DNA from: Apodospora peruviana
Lineage: Eukaryota > Ascomycota > Sordariomycetes > Sordariales > Lasiosphaeriaceae
Direction of reading: 5' to 3'
Assembly (NCBI GenBank): GCA_033439685.1
Contig: JAUEDM010000001.1
Location: forward strand, 7,812,001 to 7,876,000
Length of the DNA stretch: 64,000 nt
Shown piece after piece: positions 34,364-45,773 of the stretch. The translations under genes were made by a program, and so were the position numbers. The stretch's first letter is position 1; the number at the start of each line of letters is the position of its first letter. The notes beneath the pieces are model-generated. The model ran no database searches and was not told the origin of the DNA. It worked only from the letters and a program-made list of their open reading frames with translations.

Positions 34364-35358
34364 ATACCCACAGAAGTGCTAGACAAAAAGTAGACGAGGA
34401 GGCAGATCCAAGCATTTGATACAGGCACAACAGTAGATGAGATGAGAACAGTATATAATCTTCCGTTTTCTTCCCTCTCGTTTTGTTCGTTAGATGGCTC
34501 GAGCCTACCTATTGTATATCATTTATACCAGACTCTCGTTGGTGATATATTTTGGGTCTCCACATTGGCGGATGCATTTTGTACTTTGGAGTACGTTTTC
34601 TTTCTTGTCGAACGGAGTTTTAGAGATGCCAATGGGACAAAAAGGGGCGGTTTGGAATAATTAGGGGTTTGGACTTTTTGGCTTCCGCATTGCTTTTTGA
34701 ATATCGGGGAGGGAAGAGAAAGGGGCAAGGCACTTGGAACATTCATTAATTGGCATACGTCAGTAAAGTGGAGGAAATAAAGAAGTGTAATAATGATACT
34801 AAAGACTGGGAAACTTGATGGAGGATAGGAAGGCAGGCAGATAGGCACAGACGGATAATGGTGGGCGATGCTGGATAATTTTGAGCGTATCCCTTTTAAT
34901 TCCAAGACAGTTCAGCTGCTGTGGATTAGCATGCCTGTTATTGAGGCTCTACTGGATAATACATGTTTCTCGGGTGCTTTGCTTGTTTCTACTCTCTAGT
35001 CTCAGATATGTCAGGGATGAACATGTTCGTTATCACCCCTGTGTGTGGATTCTTTTCACACGAAGAGGTCACGCTAATTTACGATGTCGGGATGCTTACC
35101 AAAGATATAGTGCATGTCGGCTTTCTACAATCGGATGGTGCACACGGGGGTTAGGTTGACCCAATAAATACGGCTGGAGAATGTAGTCTGGAGACAAGGA
35201 GAGACAGGAGAGAGAGAAACGAGCAGGTGCCCGACATAGCCAGCAGATCTGTTTATCTCTATTCCCCTCTATCCTTACGCTCTCCATTGACCACTCTTTT
35301 CAAAGCTCCATTCGGATCTGTTCATACCCCTGTCCTCTGATAAATTCGCAGCAAACAC
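34364..35358. other. Convergent spacer between SEC2 and SDR-like gene
   Basis: This 1-kb convergent spacer is AT-rich near 34430-34900. I see no supported gene. Confidence 0.5.
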
Positions 35359-36444
35359 TCATTTCACCCGATAGGTAGTGATCAACGCCCTCTCAAACAC
35401 CCCCAACGTAAACTCCCAGACCCTCTCCGGCCAGCCATCCGCCCTATACCTCGCCAAAAACGCAGGCTTCGTAACCGGCTCACAGCTTTTATCAATCCGC
35501 CACGCAGTTCCCGGCCCATACGTAGAGGAGCTCATCAGCAAATAAGCCTGCCTCTCCCCGCTCTCCTCGGGCGAGATGCCAAACACCATGAAGGCGTTGA
35601 ACAACCACCTCATGAGCGCCATGCCTACGCGACGGAGGACGCCCGATCCGGGCGGCGCCACGACATGGCTACCGATCTCGGTGCGCACGAGGCCCGGGTG
35701 CGCGTGCATGAACGTGATCTTGCTGTTGTTGCTTGTCCCGACAAGGTGCTCCAGTGCCATGGTCGTCATGGTGGTGGTGTGATTGATGGCGGCGAACGGG
35801 GCCCAGTTGTCCTTTCTCTGCAGGCCAATGTCGTCTTCCTTGCTCCGGTCAAAAGATTTCTCCTTGCCACCGGCCAGCACGCTCAGCACCCGTGGGCGAG
35901 ACGAAGCGTTTAGGAGAGGGAGGAGGTTGGATATCAGCCTCATGCGGGCATAATACGATAGCACGAAACACGTCTCGAGGCCCTCTGTCGTGTCTAACAA
36001 CACTGTTAATTTTGTTCTTCTGGGATATTACAGGGAAGAAAGGGAGAAGGACATACATTTTGCTCCGGTAAACGGCAGGGCCCCGGGGCTCATATACAGG
36101 TAATCGACTTTAGTCTCGCAATCGCTGACGAAGTTGCTAAATTTGTCGACCTCGGCCAATAGCGAGACGTCCGCCTCGAAGAAGACGACCTTGATCTTGG
36201 GGTTGAGGCTCGCCAGCCTGCCGCGCTGCCACGCCAAAAAACGGCTCTCTGAGCGTCCGACGACGTAGAATGTAGCCGAAGGCAGCAAGGAGGCCATTTT
36301 CTCTAGTGTGCTCGCGCCGATGCCGCTGGTAGCTCCCGCGAAGACGCAGACTAGCCCTTCTCCCGGCCCTGCATTGTGTTGTTGCTGCTGCTGCTCCATG
36401 GTGAAGGCGGCATTGGCTCGTCTGATTGACTTGATGTTTACCAT
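35359..36444 (-). CDS. Short-chain dehydrogenase/reductase-like protein
   Basis: Two exons (36057-36444 and 35359-36002) encode 343 residues. The Rossmann start AGATSGIGASTLEKMASLL and the FYVVGRSESRF strand indicate a nucleotide-binding SDR fold; DYLYMSPGALPF is the next conserved block. The second exon continues LETCFVLSYYARMRLISNLL and HAHPGLVRTEIGSHV. The canonical catalytic Y-x3-K is not seen where expected: the region reads FAAINHTTTMTTMALEHL, with neither the Tyr nor the Lys. The substrate is unknown and enzymatic activity uncertain. The start at 36444 (MVNIKSIRRANAAF) resembles other fungal members; the ATG at 36399 is an alternative. Confidence 0.85.
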
Positions 36445-37571
36445 TGTGCTTGTGCTTATTTATCGATTATATGTTTCAGTGGTTGTTAACAACGGTATTG
36501 AGTGGGAGTTGAGAGGGGCAAAAGGAGGAGGTCGGATGTTTAAGTTGAACCTCATTACGGATAACAGGTCAGCTCGGACATAGCACACGACTCTCGGACC
36601 GGACTGTAACTTTGTGCCCCGGCTCCGGACCTATCACGTCTCGCGAGCCGGGGTGTGGGTGTTGCAAGCCTTTGCATCTTTCGAAGCTCATAATTGCTTG
36701 GCACCGGCGATAAGACTTATCTCCCGGACTCCCCATGTTGGTATCGGTGTTGTTAAGGGGTTGATTGGGAATGCCTAAAGATAATGTGCGTCGGCGGTAA
36801 GCTATCACGTAAGGGGTTGGGAGCGGATTCAAGGTCGTACTGCCTCTGGCGAGGAGGATAAGGCAGTCTGATTTACACCGGGTCCCGGAGCTGTGGGGTG
36901 AAGTTTCGGCCGGGGCATCCGGGGCGGTCCGAATGTTGTGGGTCCAAGTCGGGCCGGGGCTTGGACCGGAGCTCCGATTATTCTCCTAGACTTTATACTA
37001 GTAGCCCTGGTTTACACTCACGACAAGCTAGTATCGGTTTTGGAATGGTCGCACAACTGATGGCACAAAAAGAGCATGAGGTTGGCAACAAATGAGATAA
37101 GTAGGTAGTCTGTAAGAGATAAAATAAAAAACGATATCTAAACGTCCACCAAAAGGTCCATTTCATGCTTCTCCCATTCCTCAGCCCCAAAATAAGCTCG
37201 GTTCTTTCTCTACACGATGGAGAATTTTCCTTGTTGGCCCAGCCTTTTATCTTTGCCAAGCCGCGTTTCCTCTCAAATCCATGCTCCCAAGTAATCCCGA
37301 ATTCTCTAACCATGTGGATAAAAAAGACCAAAGAAGTCTGATTGTACACTCTACATAGCAAGGTCCCGACACTAGTCCCCCCACAGCAAGCAATGCATGA
37401 TAGAAAACTTCTTGGTGAGGTTTAGACCCGAATCTGGGAATCGTCAGACACAGGCTTGACTGTTCAGCAATCAGTACGCCAGTAACGAATAGGTTGACCA
37501 TTATCTTCCCCATCAAGTTTTTCCCGCCACGTTCATTCGTAGTCGTTTGATCTGCAGGGTAAATCGAGCCA
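36445..37571. other. Intergenic region with CGG palindromes
   Basis: This 1.1-kb spacer upstream of the SDR-like gene has a GC-rich part (36590-36970) holding perfect inverted repeats. CCCCGGCTC (36617-36625) pairs with GAGCCGGGG (36645-36653), and GGTCCAAG (36941-36948) pairs with CTTGGACC (36960-36967). Paired CGG/CCG triplets resemble sites for Zn2Cys6 regulators; this is inference. No gene is supported. Confidence 0.45.
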
Positions 37572-40500
37572 TCATAGCGCGGCTGCTTCCTCTTTTTTGG
37601 ACGTCGCTTCGGTATTCTCGCTGGCTGGCTTTGCAGCCTTGCCTTCGGCCTCTTTCTCGCCTTCCACGCTCTCCTCGGCGGCGGGAATCGGCTCATCAGG
37701 AACAAGGGGCTTCTGTGTTTCACGGTCGACGCCTATGATGGTGTGGTTAGCACTCACATTCCAAAGTGGCAGAGAGATCAGCCATACCTTCTACATCCGG
37801 ATGAGGCGGCGCCACACCAGCGGCAGGGTCTTGCGGCCAGCCACCCTCAGGCACAGGTACCTCATTGCCCTGGGCATCAACAATGCGCGTGCGCGTCTCG
37901 TATCGTGTCTTAAACTCTACCTTGCCCTCGAGCGCCTTGACCTGCTCCTCGTTGAGGATATTTCCGTTTTGGTCACGGTATTCAACGCGCTCCTCGCGGG
38001 AGAGAATCCGCTGGGGCGGCGCGCCTGAGATAGCTGGCTTTCCTTCCGCAGCCGGTGCTTGTCCCTGCGGCTTGCTGTCCACAATCGGAACCTGGGCCTT
38101 CTGAGCATCTCCCATAGGAGGGTTCACTGGTGGAGCCGGCTGGGTATTTATCGATGGCTGAGTAGTTTGAGCTACTGCCGGTGCAGACTGCAAGGAGTTG
38201 TATGCCTCGTACTACAATTAAAACCAGGCATTAGTCCAATGAATCACGTCGGGGTGTCTCCCATAGCCGCTTGCATCGCTAGGTCATGGTCTCATCACGT
38301 CATGTTCGGTCTGCTAAACAACCAACCTCAGTACGCCTAGATACCCTATATCTAGCATCTGGGCATGTACCAAACTCCAATTCAACCCCTCTTAGGTAGC
38401 TTTATCACTGGTATTTCCGCGGAAAGGGGATTACTTACGCTATCCAAGAAAGTATTGCAATCCCAGTCCCAGGTGCTGAAGAGCTTGACACGGCTGCACT
38501 CAGTCTTGGTCCAGGCATTGCCGTAGGCAAGAGGAGAGAGAAGAGCAAAGGCAACGGTTGACAAAGCGAGGAAACTGACAGCGCCGGCCTTGTTTATGAT
38601 GGGATGTTCTTTCAGGCCGACGCCAGGAATCCGCGCGGTTATGAAGTCGTAGAATTGGCAGAAGGCGATGATGCCAAAGTATAGCGCTGGGAAGTAATGG
38701 TGGAGAAAGAGCTGGCGTTGCATGAGATAGAATGGAAAGTAATGTAAAGCCCATCCAAGAACAGAAGTGCCGATTTCGTAGTCGAAGCGCTTGAAGATGG
38801 CGTTAGAATAGTCGTTACAACTCCGCTGCCAACGGAGGACAGCCAGGCCTTTAAAGAGGATGTAAATGGCAACCGCTGCGCTCGCGCTCCACCAGATGAT
38901 AGGGTTGCCGATCAGATAGATCTGGCGATGCTGTTTACCCCAGAAGTTAATACCTCGGCGGAGAATGGGCCAGGAAGGAGGACGAGAATCCCAGGCGTGG
39001 GAGTCGGTAAGGCCTGCGTTGGTCTTCCACATGACCTTCTGCAGCTCCCAGAACTTGCCAAAGAACCCTGGATTGGCATAGTTGACCTTCTCGGCATCAT
39101 TACCAAGCTGCGGGTGTTCATTCGATTCGATGTACCAAAGGCTGTTGGGAAGGGTGCCACCTCGAGCGCACGTCACTTCTTGCTGCTCGGAGGCCCACTC
39201 CGGGAGTTTGACCTTGTGGGAGAACAAAACACAGCCAGTCATGATGTGTACGAGTCTGAACTTGGTGTCGATGGTGCGAACACGCTCCTGGGCGACGCCA
39301 GACTTTGACTTTTTCTTGACAATCTCAACGCGGAAGAAATCATTGGCATCTCCATCAAAACCTTCGTAACCATAAGCAGAAACCTCGTTCTGCCAGTCCG
39401 CTTCGGTGATAGGGGGACGCACATCGTGGGAGTGAAGACGGCGATGAGTAGGCTGGTGGTAGAGACGAAGGATCGCGCCGTTTTGGATGTAAGGACGCTC
39501 GGGGAGATTGAACCACGCAGAAGTCCCGTTGATCGGCTCGCCGTGAATATCAAGAGGCTGAGTTTGGTTCTCAAGCAGCCAAATATTGTTCTCGTCCTTA
39601 TGAGGATACAAGGTGATTTGCTGTTGCTTGGATCCCGTGGGATACATCAGAGGGTGCGAGTGCAGATATCCTCCCTGGGTATTGACGTGTCTGATGGTCA
39701 CGCGGCTCCCCATAAGAACATCTGCTGGGACATCCTGCATGCCCTTGGAGTTCAAAGTGGACTGGAATTCAGAACTCATGAAACCATCGCCCTCACCGGG
39801 ATTAGTCAAGCAGAGGAAGTGAATCCCGAACATGGCCATGTAGAAGGTGAGGGGGATAACAATGAGGCAAAACAACCGGGCCATGAAGTGCTTGGCAAAG
39901 AGGCGAACCGTAACATGCTTGTAGTCGCCCCAAAGCACCCAAAGCTGAACCAGCGTCAAAGAACCGACCCATGCGATGGTGAACAGGCCAACCCATTTAA
40001 TGCTGAAGGTTATTCCCAAGCCGAGGCCAGTCATGACAAGCCAGAACCACCAGCTGGGCTCGAATGCCTTGGTAGGACCGAGCTCATGCTGATTGGAGAA
40101 GGAGGTGAACGCAAGGGCAGTGAAGGCAGTACCAATCATCAAGGGAGAGTCAAGCAAAATCAACCGTGCCTGGGTCAGAAGACCATTCTCTGCAAATCAA
40201 GGGTTAGCAAAGCGAGCCGATGTTATGGGACGGCCACACAAACCAAATATGATGAGGCCAGCACCCAGAGCGGCAGTGAAGGTGCGGCACCCGGCAGCCT
40301 TTAGGGTTAGAAACATAGTCGGGGCTAACAGGATACCGCAGATAGCTGGGAACAGGCGCATGGCGACATATGGGACGCCGGGCTCGATGTAGTCTTTGCC
40401 AATCTCCTTAAAGTCGAATTCTCCGTCAAACCCAGCCAGATAACCAAACAGTGTAATGAGAAGCTTTGCCAGTGGCGGGTGGACGTCCATGAAGAATTTA

Positions 40501-40858
40501 CCCTTGATGTACTTGGATGCGAAGCCGCCGAAACTGTTGAAAATCAGGGTTAGTCAGCTCTTGCATTGAGAATGATGGTGCGAGCAAGATATACATACTG
40601 AACCTCGTCAAACACGACGCTTGTTGGTTGATAGATGCGGAACAGCCGTACCATGGCAGCCAGAATCGTCACTCCAAACAAGACCTGATAGTCGGAGCCC
40701 GGAAGGAGGAAGACGTCGTTGTCCTCGACGCCCTCCGATGTATAGTCATCATTGCGCTTCGAAGCTTTGGTCTTTGGCTTTGCGAAGATGCTCTGGGTGA
40801 CCGGAGGGGCAGGCGAGGCCCTCACGGACGGCGGCTTGGAGCCGGAAGATCGAGCCAT
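37572..40858 (-). CDS. PMT1: Pmt1, dolichyl-phosphate-mannose-protein mannosyltransferase
   Basis: Pmt1 transfers mannose from dolichyl-phosphate-mannose to Ser/Thr of proteins in the ER, usually as a Pmt1-Pmt2 dimer. Five exons (40599-40858, 40244-40533, 38439-40189, 37788-38211, 37572-37732) encode 961 residues. The first splice builds VVFDEVHFGGFASKYIKG, holding the catalytic DE pair (Asp84, Glu85), then FFMDVHPPLAKLLI. LENGLLTQARLILLDSPLMI crosses the next junction. Multiple membrane segments flank a luminal MIR region (about residues 340-540). After CNTFLDSYEAYNSLQS a tail of about 160 residues follows, Pro/Ala-rich then acidic, containing REERVEYRDQNGNILNEEQV. The tail makes it longer than yeast Pmt1 (about 817). 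Confidence 0.96.
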
Positions 40859-41752
40859 GTTGGGACAGCTCTATGACGGAGGAGAGGCGGATGGGTTGGG
40901 TGATCGGTGCTTCAGCTTCGGCCGGGATCTAGAGTCCAGGCGAGATCATAAAATGGAAGGGATGGTATTAACGAGAGTCGAGAAGGATAAGGATCATTAC
41001 AAGGTGGTCATTGGAGTCCGGATGGAAAACGGAGAAAGAAGAAGAATATGAATTAGGACAAGACTTGGGGAAGTCCTATCCGTTCTGGCTTCGACCGTGG
41101 GGTTGAAGAGTAAGCTACGGAGCGGAAAGGGGGTGAAGGTTGAAGCCTCGCAAAAGTAGCATCCCACAGTAGAAATTCCAGGTTGCAGGTAAAGTGGCCT
41201 TAACAATAGGATGGATGGGTCCCCCTGATCCGTGCGACGACACGCAGCTGCTGAAAGCTGGGGGCTGAGCCGGGTCACTGTCATCCTGGCTAGCGCAATT
41301 TACATGTGTTCCGGGCCCACACCCCACATTGAGCTTGTCAAGTTGACCCGAGTTGCCAGGGCTGTTCCTGGGGTTTTCTCGACAGTGGAAAACCGACACG
41401 ATCAGCACGGTAAGACCATTCAAGATCTATTCACCTTACAAGAATAACGAATCTCAAAATTTATTTCTCAGGATATTTTTGAAAACATAAAAGACGAATT
41501 GGGACCTCTTCCACATCATAGTCCCAGGCTATTCGATGGGAATTTGTTCAGTAAGAATCTTGCTTCTACAACAAGGACACGTACAGTGCGAATATTCTGG
41601 GCAGGTGCCGATCTCGACTCTGTGCACGGGCCAAGTCTAGATTTTGGGCCGTCGTCGCGTGTTGTCAAAAGATCTTGGGAGGCGCGAAGGTCAATTCTGT
41701 TTTCCAACATCATCACAACCTCTTCGACAATCGCATCGTCGATCGACACACC
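40859..41752. promoter_or_regulatory. Divergent promoter region of PMT1 and SF3A1
   Basis: These 0.9 kb separate two divergent essential-type genes and must contain both promoters and leaders. I cannot name specific sites. No gene is supported. Confidence 0.5.
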
Positions 41753-43419
41753 ATGGCTGTGACAACGAATGGCGATACTGCCATGGCAGATGCGACAAAG
41801 CTTGATGACCTCAGACCCCCTCCCGGCGTCATTATTCCCCCACCGGGCGAAATCCGCGAGGCGATTGAGAAAACAGCCGGCTATGTCATGCGAGGAGGCC
41901 TCGGTCTCGAGCAGCGCATCCGCGAGAATCATGGCACAAATCCGAAATTCAGCTTCCTTATGACGAGTGCGGACCCGTACAATGCATTCTACGAGTGGCG
42001 GAAGCAAGAGATTAAATCTGGACGTGGCACCGCCGTCGCCGCTGGCCGTGTCGGCGAGGCCGCTTCAGCTCCCGTCAAGGAGGAGCCGAAGGGTCCCCCC
42101 AAGCCGCCCGACTTTCAGTTTTCGGCTCGTATGCCTCGTATGAGCCAGAAAGATCTGGAGGTTGTTCGAACCACTGCCTTGTTCATTGCTAAAAACGGTC
42201 GTCAGTTCATGACACAGCTTGCACAGCGCGAGACCAGCAATCCCCAGTTCCAATTTCTGATACCCAACCACACGTTTCACAACTTCTTCCAGAGCATGGT
42301 GGACCAGTACACCACCCTCCTGCGTGAGGGCGGAGTTAGCGGAGATGGTACCAAGGTACAGCAGGAGCGCATCGCCGAGCTCAAACACAACGTCGCCGAC
42401 AAGTATCATGTGCTGGCACGGGCAAAGCAGAGAGCCGAGTATGCTGCCTGGCAGGACAAGGAGAAAGCGAAGCAGGAAGAGGAGGAGGAGAAAAAGAAGA
42501 TTGAGTTTTCGCGCATTGACTGGAATGACTTCGTGGTGGTCGAGACCATCACCTTTTCGGAGTCGGACGATCAGGCAACCCTGCCGCCGCCCACCACTCT
42601 CAACGATCTGCAATATGCTTCGCTGGAGGAGAAGAACAAGATGTCCATCAACCCGAACTTGCGAATCGAGGAAGCATTCCCCTTCGAAGACACCAGCTAC
42701 AACGCATATCCACCTCAGACCTATGGCACTCAAGCCCCGCCTGTTCAACCAGCACAGCCGGCACAGCAGTACCACACAAATACGCCTCCTCCCCCGACAT
42801 ATGGCGCCTCGGCTCCTCCTGGTAGCCGCCGCTCGGCCGAAGAAGAGGAAGAGCTGCAGAGAATCCAGGAGAGGGAGCAGGCGCGCGCCCGTATGCATCA
42901 GGCTCAAGCCGAAGCACGAGGCGGCACCGCCCCGATCAAGATCAAAGAGAATTATGTCCCGCGAGCAGCCCAACGAGCGGCTAATAAGACACAGATGGCG
43001 CTGTGCCCCAACTGCAAACAGCAGATTCCGATCAACGAGTTGGACGACCACATGAGAAGTAAGTCACGCCCTTGCCTCTTGATTCGGGTTTCATGAGCTA
43101 ATAGTGAATTACAGTTGAGCTGCTTGATCCCCGATGGAAGGAGCAAAAAGCCAAGTCTGACGCCAGATACGCCACTACAAATCTGTCGACAATCGATGTG
43201 GAAAACAACCTCAAGCGAATGCGCCAGCGGGACGATGACCATGACGGCGCTGCTGATGCTGCGACAGCGGAGGAAGAAGCCCGGAGAAAGAAAGTAGCGC
43301 TGAACAGCTACGACGGCAACCCGGATGGCAAGAGTCATGCCCACATTAATCAGCTACAGACCTTCAACCTCGATGAGCAGATTCGGGCCATTCACCAGAA
43401 GTTTGCCGACAAGAAGTAA
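41753..43419 (+). CDS. Splicing factor 3A subunit 1 (SF3a120/Prp21)
   Basis: SF3A1 is part of the U2 snRNP SF3a complex that stabilises U2 at the branch site. Two exons (41753-43058 and 43115-43419) encode 536 residues. Two SURP modules are visible: IEKTAGYVMRGGLGLEQRIR with KFSFLMTSADPYNAFYEWRK (from about residue 36) and VVRTTALFIAKNGRQFMTQL with FQFLIPNHTFHNFFQ (from about 137). A charged helix and a Pro/Gln-rich linker follow. A short zinc-finger-like CPNCKQQIPINELDDHMRI crosses the splice. The C-terminal ubiquitin-like domain of the human protein is absent, as in many fungi. The frame is open upstream, but the ATG at 41753 begins the family-like sequence. Confidence 0.94.
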
Positions 43420-44765
43420 AACAGCTTACAGCTTTCTGAAGGTGAAGATGCTGTCTCGTCAGGCAGTGGTATGAACGACACGTTGACATCGCAATTGCCA
43501 AACATAGCGAACTCTACATACGGAGGGGTGGATGTTGGTCAACAGGCCACTGACATCACGATTGCTAGCGAGCAAGACCGAACACCAAACCCTTTATATA
43601 TTAGTGTGAACCAGTTCTCGTCGAAGGTGAGGATCTTGTGCCTTGCCTTGCTGGCCATTTTGTTGGCCATCTTTCTGTCTGTCATGCTCATAACCAACGC
43701 TCCTACAGCTAACCATTGAGGAAGGCGGGGTTTGCGAACACTGTGCTTGGAAAGATCAGCTTGCCCTTGGCTTGGACGGCGAGTATGAGAAATTAGGAAA
43801 ATATTGGCTTAAATGGAGTGCGAGGACGAAGGAAAGAAAGCATTTGAACGAGCTCAGAGATGGAAGGAAATACTGGCCTGAATGCCCATGCTGTGGAATA
43901 TGAGGACGAAGAATATGGTTGCTTGTGCGGGGTAGCTGTACGAGTGTCCAAGTTGAGGTCAAGTCGGTGCAAGAAGGAAAGCTCAGTCTTGTAGCTCTGC
44001 GATCTTTTGCTAGGATATCGCTGACTGGAAATGAGCCGTCTTGTATTAGAATCATGGGAGACGTGCTGATATCGCCTATCTCATCGGTGGTGGTGGCCTC
44101 TTTATTCGGTCATATGGATCGGGGGTTCTGCGGGGTCGAGGTACGCGGGACGCTTGTCTGCCAAAAGGCAACGACAATGTTCTGTGCCTTATTACCCTAC
44201 AGCCATGACCAACCGTTCCCATAATATTCCCGCCATTCTCACAGTCAACTTCTCCTAGGAGTCCGTTGTTAACCTGCAGAAAACCGCAGTGATACCTAGG
44301 TAGGTGATAGTAGCTTAAGGTGTGCGGGTCCATTACGCAGTCCGTATTCACCTCCAGCTAGGCCACGCTCTTGGAGCTTCCTGTTCTCCCCCGCTCCCCA
44401 CCTGCCTGGCTGTTCAAGAACTGCATGTCTCTTGGCAACGGGAGGCCAGCGACAAACCTGTTGCGCAAATAGATCTATATTTCCTCCTCCAGCTCGTGCT
44501 GTGTGTTCCAGTAACAAACCCCAGACTTCGATTGCCTGTTCGCGGCGCCCAGAAGTGCGCCCCCCAAACCAACACTCAGAGCGATCCCACCAACACCGCG
44601 AAAACGGCGTCCTCCAACGACTACACGGCTCGCGCCGGCAGCGCGGAGCCGCAGAAATCCCCCAACCTGCCGTCCACCCCGGCATCGCCAACGTCGCCGA
44701 CAAAGAGCACGAGTTCGGCAGCCACGGCGGTAGAGGCGGCTGCTGCCCGCCTCCACCGGCCCATC
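43420..44765. other. SF3A1-SNX3 intergenic region
   Basis: This 1.3-kb spacer holds the SF3A1 3' UTR and the SNX3 promoter and leader. The SNX3 reading frame is open for about 148 codons before its ATG (from 44322); that sequence is Ser/Thr/Pro-rich and not family-like. An 82-codon frame at 43471-43719 with one hydrophobic segment is probably 3' UTR. Confidence 0.5.
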
Positions 44766-45380
44766 ATGCAGTCCATGCCAGATACCCGACAGCAGTCGTT
44801 TGATGAGATCTATGGGCCGCCCGAGAATTTCCTCGAGATCGAGGTACGTTGTTGCAACCAACCTCCTCATCCTGAGGCGGCGGATAGGTTTTGTTTGGAT
44901 CTAATTGGGAAAAATACAGGTCCGCAACCCGCGCACGCACGGCATCGGACGTTCCATGTACACCGACTACGAGATTGTATGCCGCACAAACATACCGGCC
45001 TTTAAGTTGCGGCAGTCATCGGTGCGGCGGCGCTATTCGGATTTTGAGTACTTTCGCGACATCCTTGAGCGTGAGAGCGCCCGCGTGACGATCCCGCCGC
45101 TGCCCGGCAAGGTGTTTACCAACCGCTTCAGCGACGACGTAATCGAGGGCCGCAGAGTCGGGCTGGAGAAGTTCCTCAAGATTGTTGTTGGGCACCCGCT
45201 GCTGCAGACGGGGAGTAAGGTGTTGGCTGCTTTTGTTCAGGGTCAGTTTTTTTCTTTTGCTTTATCCGACTGACTGCCCGGCATATCGTGTTTGGGTTGG
45301 TTGGCTTGTAGATCAAGGAAAGGCTAACTCGACCTAACGCTTTCTTAACAGACCCCAACTGGGACCGTAACGCCTGGTGA
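44766..45380 (+). CDS. SNX3: Snx3/Grd19, PX-domain sorting nexin
   Basis: Snx3 binds PI3P on endosomes and works with retromer to return cargo to the Golgi. Three exons (44766-44843, 44920-45241, 45352-45380) encode 142 residues, the usual fungal length. After MQSMPDTRQQSFDEIYGPPE comes the PX domain, with VRRRYSDFEYFRDILERE as the phosphoinositide pocket and IPPLPGKVFTNRFSDDVIEG. The last splice uses a GTCAGT donor and restores the conserved end FVQDPNWDRNAW followed by TGA. The intron before the last exon carries CTAAC branch-like sites. The frame continues open after the stop; see the entry at 45381. Confidence 0.95.
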
Positions 45381-45773
45381 CTCTTCCGACTGGCTCGTTT
45401 CGCAAGTTCTTCAACTACTTCATCCTTATCCTCGTCCAACTCCAACTCCAACCAACAGAACAGATATCGTCAACTGTCAGCACTCACTCACCACCACTAT
45501 TACCAACGACAACAACAACAAAACCCACCTCAACCACCACCACCACCGCCTCGCACGCCGAGGAAGCTGCGCAAACGGCCACCGAAAGGTTCTTTTTATT
45601 GGGCTGAAGCCGAAACACAGGCATTACAAGCGTTACGGAAGAAGCAGAAGTTATTGCTGGAGGAAGTCGAATACGGCGGCGACGACGACTCTAGGGATGA
45701 GAATGGCGGAAGAGGTGAGCGCGAAGGAGGAGGTGATACTGTCGATGTTCAAACCGGACTCTCTAGGGTATGA
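45381..45773 (+). other. Open frame directly after the SNX3 stop codon
   Basis: In the SNX3 frame, 130 sense codons follow TGA before the next stop at 45771-45773. They begin CTC TTC CGA and encode a Ser/Asn-rich start, a His/Gln/Pro-rich centre, then PRKLRKRPPKGSFYWAEAET and a Lys/Glu-rich helix-like QALQALRKKQKLLLEEVEYG. There is no in-frame ATG. It could be reached by readthrough of TGA-C or by an alternative acceptor ending at 45480, which keeps frame with SNX3 exon 2. The region is CA-rich and other frames are also unusually open, so this may simply be 3' UTR. Confidence 0.3.

Noticed and set aside
43471..43719. 82-codon frame with one hydrophobic segment after SF3A1
   Set aside because: It starts only about 50 nt after the SF3A1 stop, has no recognised family, and is best read as 3' UTR.
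44322..44765. N-terminal extension of SNX3
   Set aside because: The frame is open but Ser/Thr/Pro-rich and unlike Snx3; MQSMPDTRQQ matches the normal fungal start.
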